Positions 25,031-34,487 of a stretch of 64,000 bases of DNA are shown one piece after another. Made by a program: the position numbers and the translations under genes. Below the pieces are notes generated by a model. It saw only the letters and a program-made list of their open reading frames with translations, was not told where the DNA came from and searched no databases. This DNA is from Nisaea sp. (lineage in GTDB: Bacteria > Pseudomonadota > Alphaproteobacteria > Thalassobaculales > Thalassobaculaceae): contig NZ_JAXMNY010000001.1 in NCBI RefSeq assembly GCF_034670185.1, positions 310,001 through 374,000 on the forward strand, read 5' to 3'. The number at the start of each line of letters is the position of its first letter. Positions within the stretch are counted from its first letter, which is position 1.

Positions 25031-27931
25031 TCAGACCGTGCGCGATGCGGGGAAGGTGATCGTCACTATCGTGCCGCTGCCTGCCGTGCTGTCTACTTCC
25101 ATGCTCGCCTCATGTGCCTCCACATGTGCCTTGACGATGGCGAGGCCGAGGCCGACTCCCTCGCCGGAACTGGTCATCGCACCGGGCCGTTGCCAGAAGG
25201 GTTGGGTGATGCTTTCGATCAGCTCGGGCGGAATCCCAATGCCGTGATCCTGGATCGAGAGGACAATCCGTCGCTCGTCATCGAGCATATTGCGGATTGT
25301 TACTTCCGATCCGGAATCGGAGAATTTCAGGGCGTTCGCCAGCAGGTTCTGGACGATCTGGTAGAGCATCTGCGGGTCGGCCCGCAGGGCGGGCAGAGGG
25401 TCTGTCAGGTTGAGTTTCACGGAAACAGCATGTTCCCGTGCGGCCGGTGTCAGGTCGGTAACCGCCGCATGGATTGTTTCCGTCAAGCTGGTCACGGAGT
25501 TTTCTATCCGGGACTGGAGTTTTTCCAGGCGCGCGAATTCGAGGATCTGCTCGATCATTTTCAGCAGCCGCGAACCACTGTCTGAAATGTCGCTGGCATA
25601 GTCGACATAGCGCTGGTTCCCGAGCGGCCCGAACGGCTCGCCCCGCATCATGTCGGCAAAGCCGATGATCGCGTTCAACGGTGTGCGTAATTCGTGGCTC
25701 ATGTTGGCGAGGAACTGGGATTTGGCGAGGCTGGCTAATTCAGCCTGTTCCTTCGCGGCCTTCAGTTCGATTTCGCGGTTTTTGAGCTCCGTGATATTCG
25801 AATAGACGCAGACCATGCCGCCTTCCGCCGTCCGCCTTTTGTCTACCCGAAACCACTGGTCGTCGTCCGTTTTCAGCTCATAGGGTTCGACGGAAGAGGC
25901 GAAATGACGAAGCCGGTCATCGAGCCAGGTTTTTGCCTCTTCATCGTCTGCGAGGGTCACACCCCGGCAGACGAGATAGTGCTTCAGCAGGTCAGCATAA
26001 AACACGCCGGTGACTGCAGCATCCCCGGCACCGCCAAGCATCCTGCGGAAATGATCGTTGCATAGGATCAGCTGTCGGTCAGGTGAGTACAGAACAAAGC
26101 CGTCGGAGATCGCATCAATACCTTCGCGCAGGCGATGGGAGGCGCGCTCAGCGGACTCCTCGGCGGCCATGCGGTCGCTGATATCCCGCAGTACCAGGAC
26201 AAAAACGCGGTCCCGGCCTGCGATGGATTCAGCCAGCGTGATTTCGGTCGGGCGAATGACGGAGGACGTCACGGGGTCCAGTATTCCTGTCTCGATTGTC
26301 GTGGGCTCGGCGGCCGTCTGCCGCAGAATGTCCGCCGGTGCGGCTGCAAGTCCGCGGGCCCAGTCGCCGGAAAGGCGTCCGGCGATGGAATGTCCGATAA
26401 GCTCATTCGCGGGGATCCCGAATATCTGGCCCGCCGCCCGGTTTGCGGTGCGGACTTTGGCATCTTCGCCGATCGTTACAATGGCATCGAAGCTGGCGTC
26501 GACGACCTCCCGGAAGTAGGTGTCGTGCTGTTTCAGTGATGTTTCGTTGCGGCGGCGCAAGAGCGTTTCTCTGCGGAAATCGGCAAGCACAAAATTTCCG
26601 GTCAGCATCAGCACAGCAATAGCGGGGAAGCTTGAATCGATCAAAGCCCCGCTGGTGCCATAGGCGGCAACGGAAGCTGTTATCAGGACAGCGACAGAGG
26701 CAAGAGCGGTCGCGGGCTTCCAGGCCAGGGGTGTGCGCGGCAGAAGCCATGTCAGCAGAAGCCCCAGGACGAGTGCGGCGGTAATTTCCGCCACAGCGAA
26801 GCTCCGGTCTCGCAACGGTGTCCGGCCGGTCACAATCGTGTCCAGGGCGAGAGCCTGCAGATGCAATCCGGACATGGTGTCTCCCGCGCCGGTGCGCACT
26901 GTCTCCCCGACGCCGGAGGCTGACGTTCCGATGACGACGATACGCCCGGCAAGCTCTCCGTCCGGTACGTTGTTCCGCAGGATCTCATGCGCTGCAAGAC
27001 TGCTGATACGTTCCGGGACGGCCGTATCGATCCAGATCCGGCCCATGCGATCCGTAGGCACGAACAACGGCCCAATGGATATTCCGGACATCCCCAGTGC
27101 GGACGGAACTTCCAGCAACATGCTGGTCTGGCCAAGCGCGACCCGAGCCGCTTCCAGGGCAAGGCCAGGCGCGAATGTCTCTCCGACGCGAAAGGCTGCG
27201 GGAACCCGCCGTGCGGCACCGTCGGGCGAGGGGAGCAGATTGACGATCCCTTCGCCGACGCCTGCCGGGCCGATTGGCGCGACACTTTCTATGATGCCGG
27301 AAATACCGGGAAGCGCGCCGATGTCCGGAGGGCCACGAACAGCAAAGCGCCCGGGGCGGGTCTGGGCAGCGGACACAGGGTGGCCGGGTGTCTGGGCAGC
27401 GGCTGCAGTGACTGTCGGAATGGTCTGCATGGCTGCTGCGAGTGCAACATCGTAGCTGCCGAGGTCGGACAGATCGCGGCGCAGGTCTGGTCCCAGTCCG
27501 GGTAGAGTGACCGCCAGATTTTCGGGCGACATACGGTCCGGCTCAGAGAACAGAATATTAAAGACGACCATCGCCGCCCCGGCTTCGCGCAGGTGGTCTA
27601 CAAGCTCGACATAATACCTGCGCGGCCAGGGCCATTGGCCGAAATGGGCAAGGCTTTCGTCATTAACATCGACAGCGACGACAGGGGACGTCTCGGTGTG
27701 TGGAGCCCGCGTCTGGAGCAACAGATCGAAACCCCAGAGTCTCAGGACCTGGACCGGCGTGACGTCGAGAACCCGGAACAGGACCAGCAGGAGCAGGAGG
27801 CCGGCGCCGATAAGGCGGCTCTGCCGGATCAGGCGACGCAGATGCCCGTCTTCCGGGCCATCGAGCCACGGAAAGTCGCTTTGCTCTTCAGGCTTGTTGA
27901 AGCCTGTAGTGCTGCGTTTGCTGCCTTCCAT
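25031..27931 (-). CDS. CHASE2-domain hybrid-free sensor histidine kinase with PAS domains
   Basis: This 966-residue membrane kinase has TM1 at about residues 39-56 and a periplasmic CHASE2 sensor at about 60-350 (RAPHTETSPVVAVDVNDESL, WPWPRRYYVELVDHL). Three membrane helices follow at about 375-455, then two PAS/PAC modules (about 475-600 and 620-730). The HisKA domain has the phospho-accepting H746 in FLANMSHELRTPLN, and the HATPase domain has NLLANALKFS, HGIGIP and GEGVGLGLAIVK. No receiver domain is fused and no response regulator gene is adjacent. Downstream, in the same direction but transcribed earlier, are an OmpA-type lipoprotein and a FecR protein, a set often seen with CHASE2 sensors. 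Confidence 0.88.
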   Translation of the reverse strand: MEGSKRSTTGFNKPEEQSDFPWLDGPEDGHLRRLIRQSRLIGAGLLLLLVLFRVLDVTPVQVLRLWGFDLLLQTRAPHTETSPVVAVDVNDESLAHFGQWPWPRRYYVELVDHLREAGAAMVVFNILFSEPDRMSPENLAVTLPGLGPDLRRDLSDLGSYDVALAAAMQTIPTVTAAAAQTPGHPVSAAQTRPGRFAVRGPPDIGALPGISGIIESVAPIGPAGVGEGIVNLLPSPDGAARRVPAAFRVGETFAPGLALEAARVALGQTSMLLEVPSALGMSGISIGPLFVPTDRMGRIWIDTAVPERISSLAAHEILRNNVPDGELAGRIVVIGTSASGVGETVRTGAGDTMSGLHLQALALDTIVTGRTPLRDRSFAVAEITAALVLGLLLTWLLPRTPLAWKPATALASVAVLITASVAAYGTSGALIDSSFPAIAVLMLTGNFVLADFRRETLLRRRNETSLKQHDTYFREVVDASFDAIVTIGEDAKVRTANRAAGQIFGIPANELIGHSIAGRLSGDWARGLAAAPADILRQTAAEPTTIETGILDPVTSSVIRPTEITLAESIAGRDRVFVLVLRDISDRMAAEESAERASHRLREGIDAISDGFVLYSPDRQLILCNDHFRRMLGGAGDAAVTGVFYADLLKHYLVCRGVTLADDEEAKTWLDDRLRHFASSVEPYELKTDDDQWFRVDKRRTAEGGMVCVYSNITELKNREIELKAAKEQAELASLAKSQFLANMSHELRTPLNAIIGFADMMRGEPFGPLGNQRYVDYASDISDSGSRLLKMIEQILEFARLEKLQSRIENSVTSLTETIHAAVTDLTPAAREHAVSVKLNLTDPLPALRADPQMLYQIVQNLLANALKFSDSGSEVTIRNMLDDERRIVLSIQDHGIGIPPELIESITQPFWQRPGAMTSSGEGVGLGLAIVKAHVEAHEASMEVDSTAGSGTIVTITFPASRTV

Positions 27932-28120
27932 TCATGCCTCATGGAGGCGCCATTGACGATCGCGTTGCGATTGCCTCTGTGCGTACTCGCTGTTGTTTGT
28001 TCGTCCTGTTTCCGTCCGGACCCTAGCGCCAAGTGAGGCGCAGGTGAACCAGAATAGCGGGTATTGGCCGGCAGCCACATCCTCGTCTGGGTTGAGACGG
28101 AGCGATGGTGTCAAAGGGCT

Positions 28121-29176
28121 TTATCGAATGACGATTTCGACTCGCCGGTTGCGGGGCTCGGACACTCCGTCCGCCGTCGGGACGACAGGCGTCCGTTCGC
28201 CATAGGACTCCACCGTCAGCACTTCTTCCGGAACCCCGAGTTTCAAGACCTCTTGTCCGACGATGCTCGCGCGATCAAGGGCAAGCTGGTCGTTGAAATC
28301 CGCAGAGCCGGAGCGGTCCGTGTGGCCGGAGACTTCCACCTGCGGCAATTTGCGCTGGCTGATTGTCTCCAGAACCTTGTCGAGCAGGACCAGGGACTTG
28401 GGGGTGAGAACATCTGTGCCCTGCTCAAAATAGAGCATGAACGTCACTGGTGGGGTCGGACCAGCGGCAATCGCCGCGCCGAAAACAACCCGGACATCGT
28501 CCGGTGCGAAAGTACCGGTGGCCTTGGGCGCGGCATCTGTCCGGGCAACCAGGGCGCTGGCCCGGGAGGTGTCGAGAGTGACTGAGCCTTGCTGGTTTTC
28601 AACTCGGATCACACCAAGCTTTCCGTCTTCCTCCGGCAGCAGGACAACAAGCGCGCCTTTGACTGTGGCTTCCACATCCGAAAGGGCAGCAAGGAACATC
28701 TCCCGGCATTTTGCGATGTCGTCGGGCTGATGGCCTTCCTCGAGTTCCTGCATCCAGCAGTCGAAGCCGCCCTGTGCACGGGCGCTGCTCAAGCCTGCAA
28801 CGGAACGGGCGCCAGCCGCGAACAGGGCGGTCAGTTTATCTCGTGCTTGTTTCAGCTCTTGTCGGCCCGCCGGAGCCAGATCCCTCTGGTCCAACAACTC
28901 GGGCTCGACTATCTCGCCTTTGCCGGCACGGATTGCGCGGTCATAGAATTTGGCAGTGTCTGGCCAGTCATATTCGGCGCGTTCGAGGTCGCCGAGCGCC
29001 ACATATTCCCCGCTGAGACTCTGCAGGAACTGGGAGTCCGGCGGCGTCATGCCCGCCAGCTCTTCCGTGTCGTACGGGCCGATGGCACAGGCACTGACGG
29101 AAAGCGCGAGCAGCAGGGCCGCGAAGCCGGATCGTACGGTGCCGTGGCGTTTTGAAGTCGGGGTCTGCATGAACAT
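28121..29176 (-). CDS. OmpA-family outer-membrane lipoprotein
   Basis: This 351-residue protein carries a lipoprotein signal (lipobox LSVSAC near residue 32) and a C-terminal peptidoglycan-binding OmpA domain of about 110 residues (VEVSGHTDRSGSADFNDQLA, ending SEPRNRRVEIVIR). The middle 200 residues have no family I recognise. The gene begins 3 bases after the FecR stop. The ATG at 29176 or the one at 29170 could be the start. It probably anchors a sensory or envelope complex to the cell wall together with FecR and the CHASE2 kinase. Confidence 0.82.
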   Translation of the reverse strand: MFMQTPTSKRHGTVRSGFAALLLALSVSACAIGPYDTEELAGMTPPDSQFLQSLSGEYVALGDLERAEYDWPDTAKFYDRAIRAGKGEIVEPELLDQRDLAPAGRQELKQARDKLTALFAAGARSVAGLSSARAQGGFDCWMQELEEGHQPDDIAKCREMFLAALSDVEATVKGALVVLLPEEDGKLGVIRVENQQGSVTLDTSRASALVARTDAAPKATGTFAPDDVRVVFGAAIAAGPTPPVTFMLYFEQGTDVLTPKSLVLLDKVLETISQRKLPQVEVSGHTDRSGSADFNDQLALDRASIVGQEVLKLGVPEEVLTVESYGERTPVVPTADGVSEPRNRRVEIVIR

Positions 29177-29179
29177 GTC

Positions 29180-29674
29180 CTAGTTCCCCGCGCCGGCCGG
29201 AACGCGGACCGCGAAGCGGGTTCCGCGAACAGCAATGACAGACAGCGGTGTCTCGATACGGGTTTTTTCAGGTGCGATATGGCCGATCCGGCCGGACTGG
29301 TACACCATTGTGCCTTCGAGAATTTTCCCGAAGAAACTGAAGCTGTTGCGTTGCGGTGCGAATTCGAACTCCGCGAACTCGAAACGGGAATTCGGGCCGA
29401 GGGAAATCAGTGTGCCGTCATTCAGGGTGACCCCGAGCGCGCCGTTTGATCCGGTCAGCAAGATATCCTGGTGCTGCACGTCCAGCCCCTCGCTGGCGGT
29501 CGTCATCGTGCCGCCCCGCTGCACCGAGGCGTCGCCGCTGGAAACCTTTATCGTGCCGATTGCCGGGCCGGTGCCTTGCGCGGAAGCTCCGCCCGCGAGC
29601 AGCAACAGTATGAAAAATCCTGTCAGAAATCGCGTCACCCGGGCCCCCGCCACATATCTGATTGTCATTTGCAA
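29180..29674 (-). CDS. FecR-domain periplasmic protein
   Basis: This 164-residue protein has a Sec signal peptide (FLTGFFILLLLAGGASA) and one FecR domain (residues about 40-155), with the typical GDASVQRGG, LDVQHQDILLTGSNGALGV, LNDGTLISLGPNSRFEF and IETPLSVIAVRGTRFAV segments. It is not the sigma-factor regulator type, because no FecI gene or cytoplasmic domain is present. It leads the FecR-OmpA-(CHASE2 kinase) set and is divergent from the amidohydrolase gene across about 195 bases. Confidence 0.82.
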   Translation of the reverse strand: MQMTIRYVAGARVTRFLTGFFILLLLAGGASAQGTGPAIGTIKVSSGDASVQRGGTMTTASEGLDVQHQDILLTGSNGALGVTLNDGTLISLGPNSRFEFAEFEFAPQRNSFSFFGKILEGTMVYQSGRIGHIAPEKTRIETPLSVIAVRGTRFAVRVPAGAGN

Positions 29675-29868
29675 ACAACCACGGAGTGTGAGGATGAAGT
29701 AGGAGCGTCGTCAAGCTCGCCTGCGGAAAAACTGTGGGTTTATTATACTGTGAATACCGTATCCGGGCATGGGATAGCGTTTCTTCCAAGAACGTCCCGT
29801 GCACATTCAAGAGTGCCGAATGAATTATGTTGGCGGGTCGCCTGCCGCCCTGATGGGAGAGTTAATTC

Positions 29869-31095
29869 GTGGAACTCACGCTCCGCAATGTCCGTCTCGC
29901 GGCGGAACCCGCGCAGGTGCTTGATGTCGGCGTGGACAACGGAAAAATCGCCGCGATTGGCGGCGAGTTGCCGGACGGCTCCCTCACGCTCGATCTTGAA
30001 GGCCGTCTGCTGCTGCCGGGTTTCGTCGAGACCCACATACATCTCGACAAGTCCTGCATCCTGCACCGCTGTACCTCCGAAAAAGGTGATCTGGCCGAGG
30101 CCATAAGCGAAGTGGCCCGGCTGAAGTCGGGCTTTACGGAACAAGACGTAGCCGAGAGGGCAGGGCGAACGCTCCGGAAGTGCGTTGTGAATGGCACCAC
30201 CAGGATGCGCACGCATGTGGAAGTCGACCCGGTCATCGGCTTGCGCGGTTTCGAGGGCGTGAAGCAGGCGATTGCCGATCTCGCCTGGGCAATTGACGTC
30301 GAGATCTGCGTCTTTCCGCAGGAGGGATTGCTGAACAATCCGGGAACCGAGGATCTGATGGTCGCGGCCCTGAAGGACGGTGCAGGATGCATCGGGGCGG
30401 CACCCTATACAGACAGCAGTCCGCACGGGCAGATCGACCGGATCTTCGAGCTTGCACGGGAGTTCGATGTCGATATCGACATGCATCTCGATCTTGCCGC
30501 CGATCCGATGGAACTCGACGCCGATTACGTTGCGCGCAAGGCCGACGAATATGGCTGGGGCGGACGAGTTGCGGTCGGACACGTCACCAAGTTTGCCGCC
30601 ATGCCGCCGGAGAGCTTCGATGCGCTGGCCCGGCGGCTCGCTGGTGCGGGCGTTGCTGTCACGGTCCTGCCGTCGACAGATCTGTTTCTGATGCATCGCG
30701 ATCATGATCATTCCGTCCCGCGCGGTGTCACGCCGCTGCACCGGATGCTCGGCCACGGGGTCAATTGCTCCCTCTCGACAAACAACGTGCTGAACCCGTT
30801 CACGCCTTACGGCGACTGCTCGCTGATCCGCATGGCAAATCTCTACGCCAATATCGCGCAGATCGGGCAGACGAACCTGCTGGCGGAATGCCTGAATATG
30901 ATATCGACCCGGTCCGCCGCGCTGATGAACCTGAAGGATTACGGCATCGAGGTCGGCAAGACTGCGGATCTCGTCGCGGTCGACAGCACGGACCCGGCCA
31001 TGGTTGTCGCCGAGCTGGCCCAGCCGATGTTTGTCTTCAAAAACGGCAGGCAAACCGTGACGCGCGCTTTACCGGAGCTGCACGCGCCGACGTGA
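29869..31095 (+). CDS. Amidohydrolase-family protein, cytosine deaminase-like
   Basis: This 408-residue metal-dependent hydrolase resembles CodA-type deaminases. The metal-binding HxH is in FVETHIHLDKS (about residue 56), with further ligands in DIDMHLDLAADP (about residue 205) and GHVTKF (about 238), and a late STNNVLNPFTPYG segment (about 305) holding the usual catalytic Asp region. It begins with GTG at 29869, after a GGGAGA site. Cytosine deaminase is the best-known relative, but N-acyl or guanidino compounds are alternatives. It ends 15 bases before the convergent atpG stop. Confidence 0.8.
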   Translation: MELTLRNVRLAAEPAQVLDVGVDNGKIAAIGGELPDGSLTLDLEGRLLLPGFVETHIHLDKSCILHRCTSEKGDLAEAISEVARLKSGFTEQDVAERAGRTLRKCVVNGTTRMRTHVEVDPVIGLRGFEGVKQAIADLAWAIDVEICVFPQEGLLNNPGTEDLMVAALKDGAGCIGAAPYTDSSPHGQIDRIFELAREFDVDIDMHLDLAADPMELDADYVARKADEYGWGGRVAVGHVTKFAAMPPESFDALARRLAGAGVAVTVLPSTDLFLMHRDHDHSVPRGVTPLHRMLGHGVNCSLSTNNVLNPFTPYGDCSLIRMANLYANIAQIGQTNLLAECLNMISTRSAALMNLKDYGIEVGKTADLVAVDSTDPAMVVAELAQPMFVFKNGRQTVTRALPELHAPT

Positions 31096-31110
31096 GAGAA
31101 TTCCAGGGTT

Positions 31111-31959
31111 CTATTGGTCGCCGACCATGGCCGCCCCGACGGCAAGCTCAAGGATCTCGGTGGTGATTTCTGATTGCCGTGACTGCCGTGCATCGCTTTG
31201 CAGGGTCGTGAGCATGGTCGAGATATTGTCGTGTGCGGCCTGCGTGGCCGAGAGCCGGGCGGCGTTTTCAGCGGAAATCGACTCCACCGCCGCTTCTGTC
31301 AGGCGCGCGAAGACGTATTCTTCCGTCAATTTCTCAAGCAGCTTTGCCGGGTCCATGTTGTGGAGCGGAGCTTGATGCTTCTGCTTTGTTTGCGGGATGC
31401 GGACATCGAGCGGAAGCAGCGGTCGGCGTTCCACGGTTGAGGCAGCACCTTGTCTGGAAGCGGCATATATAGCCTCTACTCGGGTGATCTCGCGCGCCGC
31501 GATCTGCCGAAACAGTTCTTCGGACAAACGCTGCACCGCCGCCGATACGGCATCGGGCCGGGTCGCCATCGGTCCAAACCAGGCCGGGGTGCGGTTCATT
31601 TCCGTCGCGCGTGCGGCGCCGCGGCTGCCGAGCACAAACAGTTTGTCCTGGGGGCCAAGGGCATTCAGTGCCGCCGCCACGACCCTGTCGTTGAAGCCGC
31701 CGACGAAGCCGTGTTCGGACGCGCAGAGGATAATGGCGGTCGTGCCCGGTTTTGCTTCTGACATGTCCGGCTTCCCATGCACCATGGAGAGCGTGTCGGC
31801 AATTCCGCCTGCGACGACCTCCGCATATTGCCGAATGCCGGGGACGGCGCGTTGCGCTTCCCTTAGGCGCATGCCGGAGAGCGACCGCATGGCCGCAATG
31901 ATGTTCTGCAGATCGCTCATACCGGAAATCTGCGCCTCGATCTCCGCGAGCCGGGTCAT
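31111..31959 (-). CDS. atpG: N-type ATPase gamma subunit
   Basis: This 282-residue central-stalk subunit has an N-terminal coiled-coil helix (MTRLAEIEAQISGMSDLQNI; the family usually has IRRRI-S-K-T-KITKAM) and a C-terminal helix (SEITTEILELAVGAAMV). The sequence is divergent from housekeeping gamma chains, as is normal for N-ATPases. It is the last gene of the operon and its ATG overlaps the atpA stop (ATGA). The frame runs upstream to 31986, but MTRLAEIE at 31959 is the natural start. Confidence 0.9.
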   Translation of the reverse strand: MTRLAEIEAQISGMSDLQNIIAAMRSLSGMRLREAQRAVPGIRQYAEVVAGGIADTLSMVHGKPDMSEAKPGTTAIILCASEHGFVGGFNDRVVAAALNALGPQDKLFVLGSRGAARATEMNRTPAWFGPMATRPDAVSAAVQRLSEELFRQIAAREITRVEAIYAASRQGAASTVERRPLLPLDVRIPQTKQKHQAPLHNMDPAKLLEKLTEEYVFARLTEAAVESISAENAARLSATQAAHDNISTMLTTLQSDARQSRQSEITTEILELAVGAAMVGDQ

Positions 31960-33494
31960 CGAGCCTCTGCCGGCTCTGTTCTGCATTCCGATGCCGCCAG
32001 GGCGGCGATGCCGTCATGCAGGTGCTGACGCTGCTTGTCCGTCAGAGACTTGGCTTGATCACTCAACGCGAGGATGTCCGGAGCGTCCTGGACAAGCCAG
32101 GAGGACAGGGCGTTCCGGAACGCATCGATGCGTTCCATGGGCACATCGTCGAGCAGATTTTCCGAGAGCGCGAAGAGCAGGGCAACCTGCTCCCCCAGCG
32201 GGAGCGGAGCGAACTGGCGTTGCCGGAGTATCGCGCGAATCCGCCGTCCGTGTTCGATGTTCTTTCGGGTACGGTCGTCGACCATGGTGCCGAACCGGGT
32301 AAAGACCTCAAGCTCGAGAAACTGCGCATAGTCCAGCCTCAGGCTCGCTGACAGGGCTTTGATTACCGGTGCCTGAGTCTTGCCGCCGACGCGGGAGACG
32401 CTCTTGCCGACATCGACGGCAGGCTTCTGGTCTTCGTGGAACAGGGAGGGATCCAGATAGATCTGGCCGTCCGTGATGGAGATCAGGTTGGTCGGGATGT
32501 AGGCGCTGATATTGCCTGCCTGGGTCTCGGCGATCGGCAGGGCGGTCAGCGATCCGCCGCCCCGTTCCGGCGAGAGCCGTGCCGCGCGTTCGAGCAATCG
32601 CGAATGGATATAGAAGATGTCGCCGGGATAGGCTTCCCTTCCGGGTGGTCGGCGCAGCAGCAGCGAGACCTGGCGGTACACAGCGGCGTGCTTGGTCAGC
32701 TCGTCCATGACAAGCAGGACGTCGTGCCCCTTGTTCATCCAGTATTCGGCCATGGTGCAGGCGGAATAGGGTGTCAGCCATTGCAGGCCGGGAGGAGCAT
32801 CGGCCTCTCCGACGACGAAGAGGCATCGCTCGGGCGCTCCGTAGCGCCGCACCGCGTCAATGACCTGGGCGACGGTGGAAGCCTTCTGGCCAATCGCGGC
32901 ATAAATGCAGATCACGTCGCTGGATTTTTGGTTGATGATGGTGTCGACCGCGACGGCGGTCTTGCCGGTTCCGCGATCGCCGATGATCAGTTCGCGTTGT
33001 CCCCGGCCGAGCGGGACCATGGCATCCACGGACAACAACCCGGTCGCCAGCGGGCGTTCGATCAGGGCGCGATCAATGATTGGCGGAGCCGGTTGCTCGA
33101 CAGCGTTGAAGGCAGCCTCTGCAATGGGCGCCCCTTCGTCGAGTGGCGCGCCCAAGGGATCGACGATCCTTCCGAGCAGCGCATCGCCCACCGGCACGCG
33201 CGCGACTTCCCCGGTGCCACGCACCGCGCTTCCGGCAGAAATCGAGGCAGGGTCGCCAAGCAGCACGCAGCCGATTTCCGTCTCTCCGAGACCGACGACG
33301 AGCCCCCGTACGCCGCCCTCGAATACCAGTAGCTCGTCCAGCCGTGTCTCCGGCAGGCCGGAAACCGTGGCGACACCGTCTCCGGCGCGCAGCACGCGGC
33401 CGATCGGCTCGGCCCAAGGGGCCATTGAGACGTCCTTGATGTGGGCCCGGTTCTTTGCCGCCCATCGGTGCAGGTCGTCAGTGAGCGTCGGCAT
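31956..33494 (-). CDS. atpA: N-type ATPase alpha subunit
   Basis: This 512-residue non-catalytic nucleotide-binding subunit has the P-loop GDRGTGKTAVAVDT near residue 170, the AIGQKASTVAQV segment, and the LRRPPGREAYPGDIFYIHSRLLERAA block typical of F-type alpha chains. It overlaps the end of atpF by 17 bases. The C-terminal region is diverged from housekeeping AtpA, consistent with the N-type clade. Confidence 0.94.
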   Translation of the reverse strand: MPTLTDDLHRWAAKNRAHIKDVSMAPWAEPIGRVLRAGDGVATVSGLPETRLDELLVFEGGVRGLVVGLGETEIGCVLLGDPASISAGSAVRGTGEVARVPVGDALLGRIVDPLGAPLDEGAPIAEAAFNAVEQPAPPIIDRALIERPLATGLLSVDAMVPLGRGQRELIIGDRGTGKTAVAVDTIINQKSSDVICIYAAIGQKASTVAQVIDAVRRYGAPERCLFVVGEADAPPGLQWLTPYSACTMAEYWMNKGHDVLLVMDELTKHAAVYRQVSLLLRRPPGREAYPGDIFYIHSRLLERAARLSPERGGGSLTALPIAETQAGNISAYIPTNLISITDGQIYLDPSLFHEDQKPAVDVGKSVSRVGGKTQAPVIKALSASLRLDYAQFLELEVFTRFGTMVDDRTRKNIEHGRRIRAILRQRQFAPLPLGEQVALLFALSENLLDDVPMERIDAFRNALSSWLVQDAPDILALSDQAKSLTDKQRQHLHDGIAALAASECRTEPAEAR

Positions 33495-34233
33495 CGGCGG
33501 TCATCTCCACCCGCATTGCATCCAGGGCGCCGCGCCAGGAGAAATGCAGAATGGCACTGGGAAAATGCAGCTCCACACCGGCGATAAGGTCCGGGTCATG
33601 GGCAAATTCGAGCTCTAGATCTTGTCCGAGGATATCAGCCAGGCGCACTTTCCACCGCTCCATACTGGCCTTTGGAAAGGGAATGGCGCCGACTACCCGC
33701 AACAGCCTTTTGTTTTCCTGACCATCGAGCAGGGAGTCGCGCTCGCCGGGTTCCAGCGAGTCCAGGTGCCGTTCGATGCGGTCGAGCCAGGCTTCCGCCC
33801 TAAGATCCGGGGGCACCTCCTCCAGTAGACGGCGTGCAACGTCCATCCCGAGATCGAGCGCGATCTTCCGGGTCTCATCTGCGGCTGCGGCGCGCTCGGT
33901 TTGCAATGACTTCCGGGTCTGTACTTCAAGCGCCTCTGCATCGCGTTCGGCCTGGGTCCGGCGTGCCGCTGCCAGTGCCTCCGCCTCAGCTCTGGCCGTG
34001 GCGAGCACGGCTTCACGCTTGGCCTCGGTCTCGGATTGTTCCGTGCGAATTCGCTTCAGCTCGGATTGCGCTTCCTGCTGGATACGCTTCGCTTCGGCGC
34101 GCTCTTTGTCGATTTCGGCACGGCGCGCGTCGACGACCCGCAAAACCGGTTTGTAGAGAAATCTGTGCAGCAGCCATACGAGGATGACGAAGTTGACTGT
34201 CTGCAGTCCGAAGGTCCACCAGTCGAACGACAT
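33478..34233 (-). CDS. atpF: N-type ATPase subunit b with a delta-like C-terminal extension
   Basis: This 251-residue protein is much longer than a usual b subunit (about 160). One membrane helix (residues 8-27, TVNFVILVWLLHRFLYKPVL) is followed by a long charged coiled coil to about residue 130. A C-terminal part of about 100 residues (GAIPFPKASMERW, DLELEFAHDPDLIAGVELHF) resembles the C-terminal domain of the delta subunit (V-D--LIGG---). No separate atpH exists in the operon, so this fusion probably supplies the delta function of fixing the peripheral stalk to alpha3-beta3. Confidence 0.88.
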   Translation of the reverse strand: MSFDWWTFGLQTVNFVILVWLLHRFLYKPVLRVVDARRAEIDKERAEAKRIQQEAQSELKRIRTEQSETEAKREAVLATARAEAEALAAARRTQAERDAEALEVQTRKSLQTERAAAADETRKIALDLGMDVARRLLEEVPPDLRAEAWLDRIERHLDSLEPGERDSLLDGQENKRLLRVVGAIPFPKASMERWKVRLADILGQDLELEFAHDPDLIAGVELHFPSAILHFSWRGALDAMRVEMTADADAH

Positions 34234-34235
34234 GA

Positions 34236-34478
34236 CTATCCTGTGTAGGGGTTGGCGAACAGAAGCAGCAGGGCGATGACGAGACAGTAGATCGCTGTTG
34301 TCTCGATCATGGCCAGACCGACGAACAGGGTCCTTGAAATGGTGCCTGCGGCTTCGGGCTGACGGGCGATGGCGTCCATCGCGGCGGCAACCGCCTTCCC
34401 TTCTGCGAGAGCCGGGCCGAGCGCGCCGAACGAGACGACGAATGCGGCGGCAAATATGCTGATAAATTCGTGGTCCAC
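34236..34478 (-). CDS. atpE: N-type ATPase subunit c (rotor ring)
   Basis: This 80-residue hairpin of two membrane helices has the polar loop ARQPEA. The ion-binding Glu is E59 in VGLAMIETTAIY. A second carboxylate, E26 in GPALAEG, sits in helix 1, where Na+-type rings have Gln. The two-carboxylate pattern is known from N-ATPase c-rings. That of Burkholderia pseudomallei was reported to form a c17 ring and to be proton-specific, although the family was first proposed to be Na+-translocating. Coupling ion here is therefore open. Confidence 0.93.
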   Translation of the reverse strand: MDHEFISIFAAAFVVSFGALGPALAEGKAVAAAMDAIARQPEAAGTISRTLFVGLAMIETTAIYCLVIALLLLFANPYTG

Positions 34479-34487
34479 GTTACCTCC

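Noticed and set aside
29743..31053. 436-codon minus-strand open frame
   Set aside because: Antisense to the amidohydrolase gene, with no recognisable domain.
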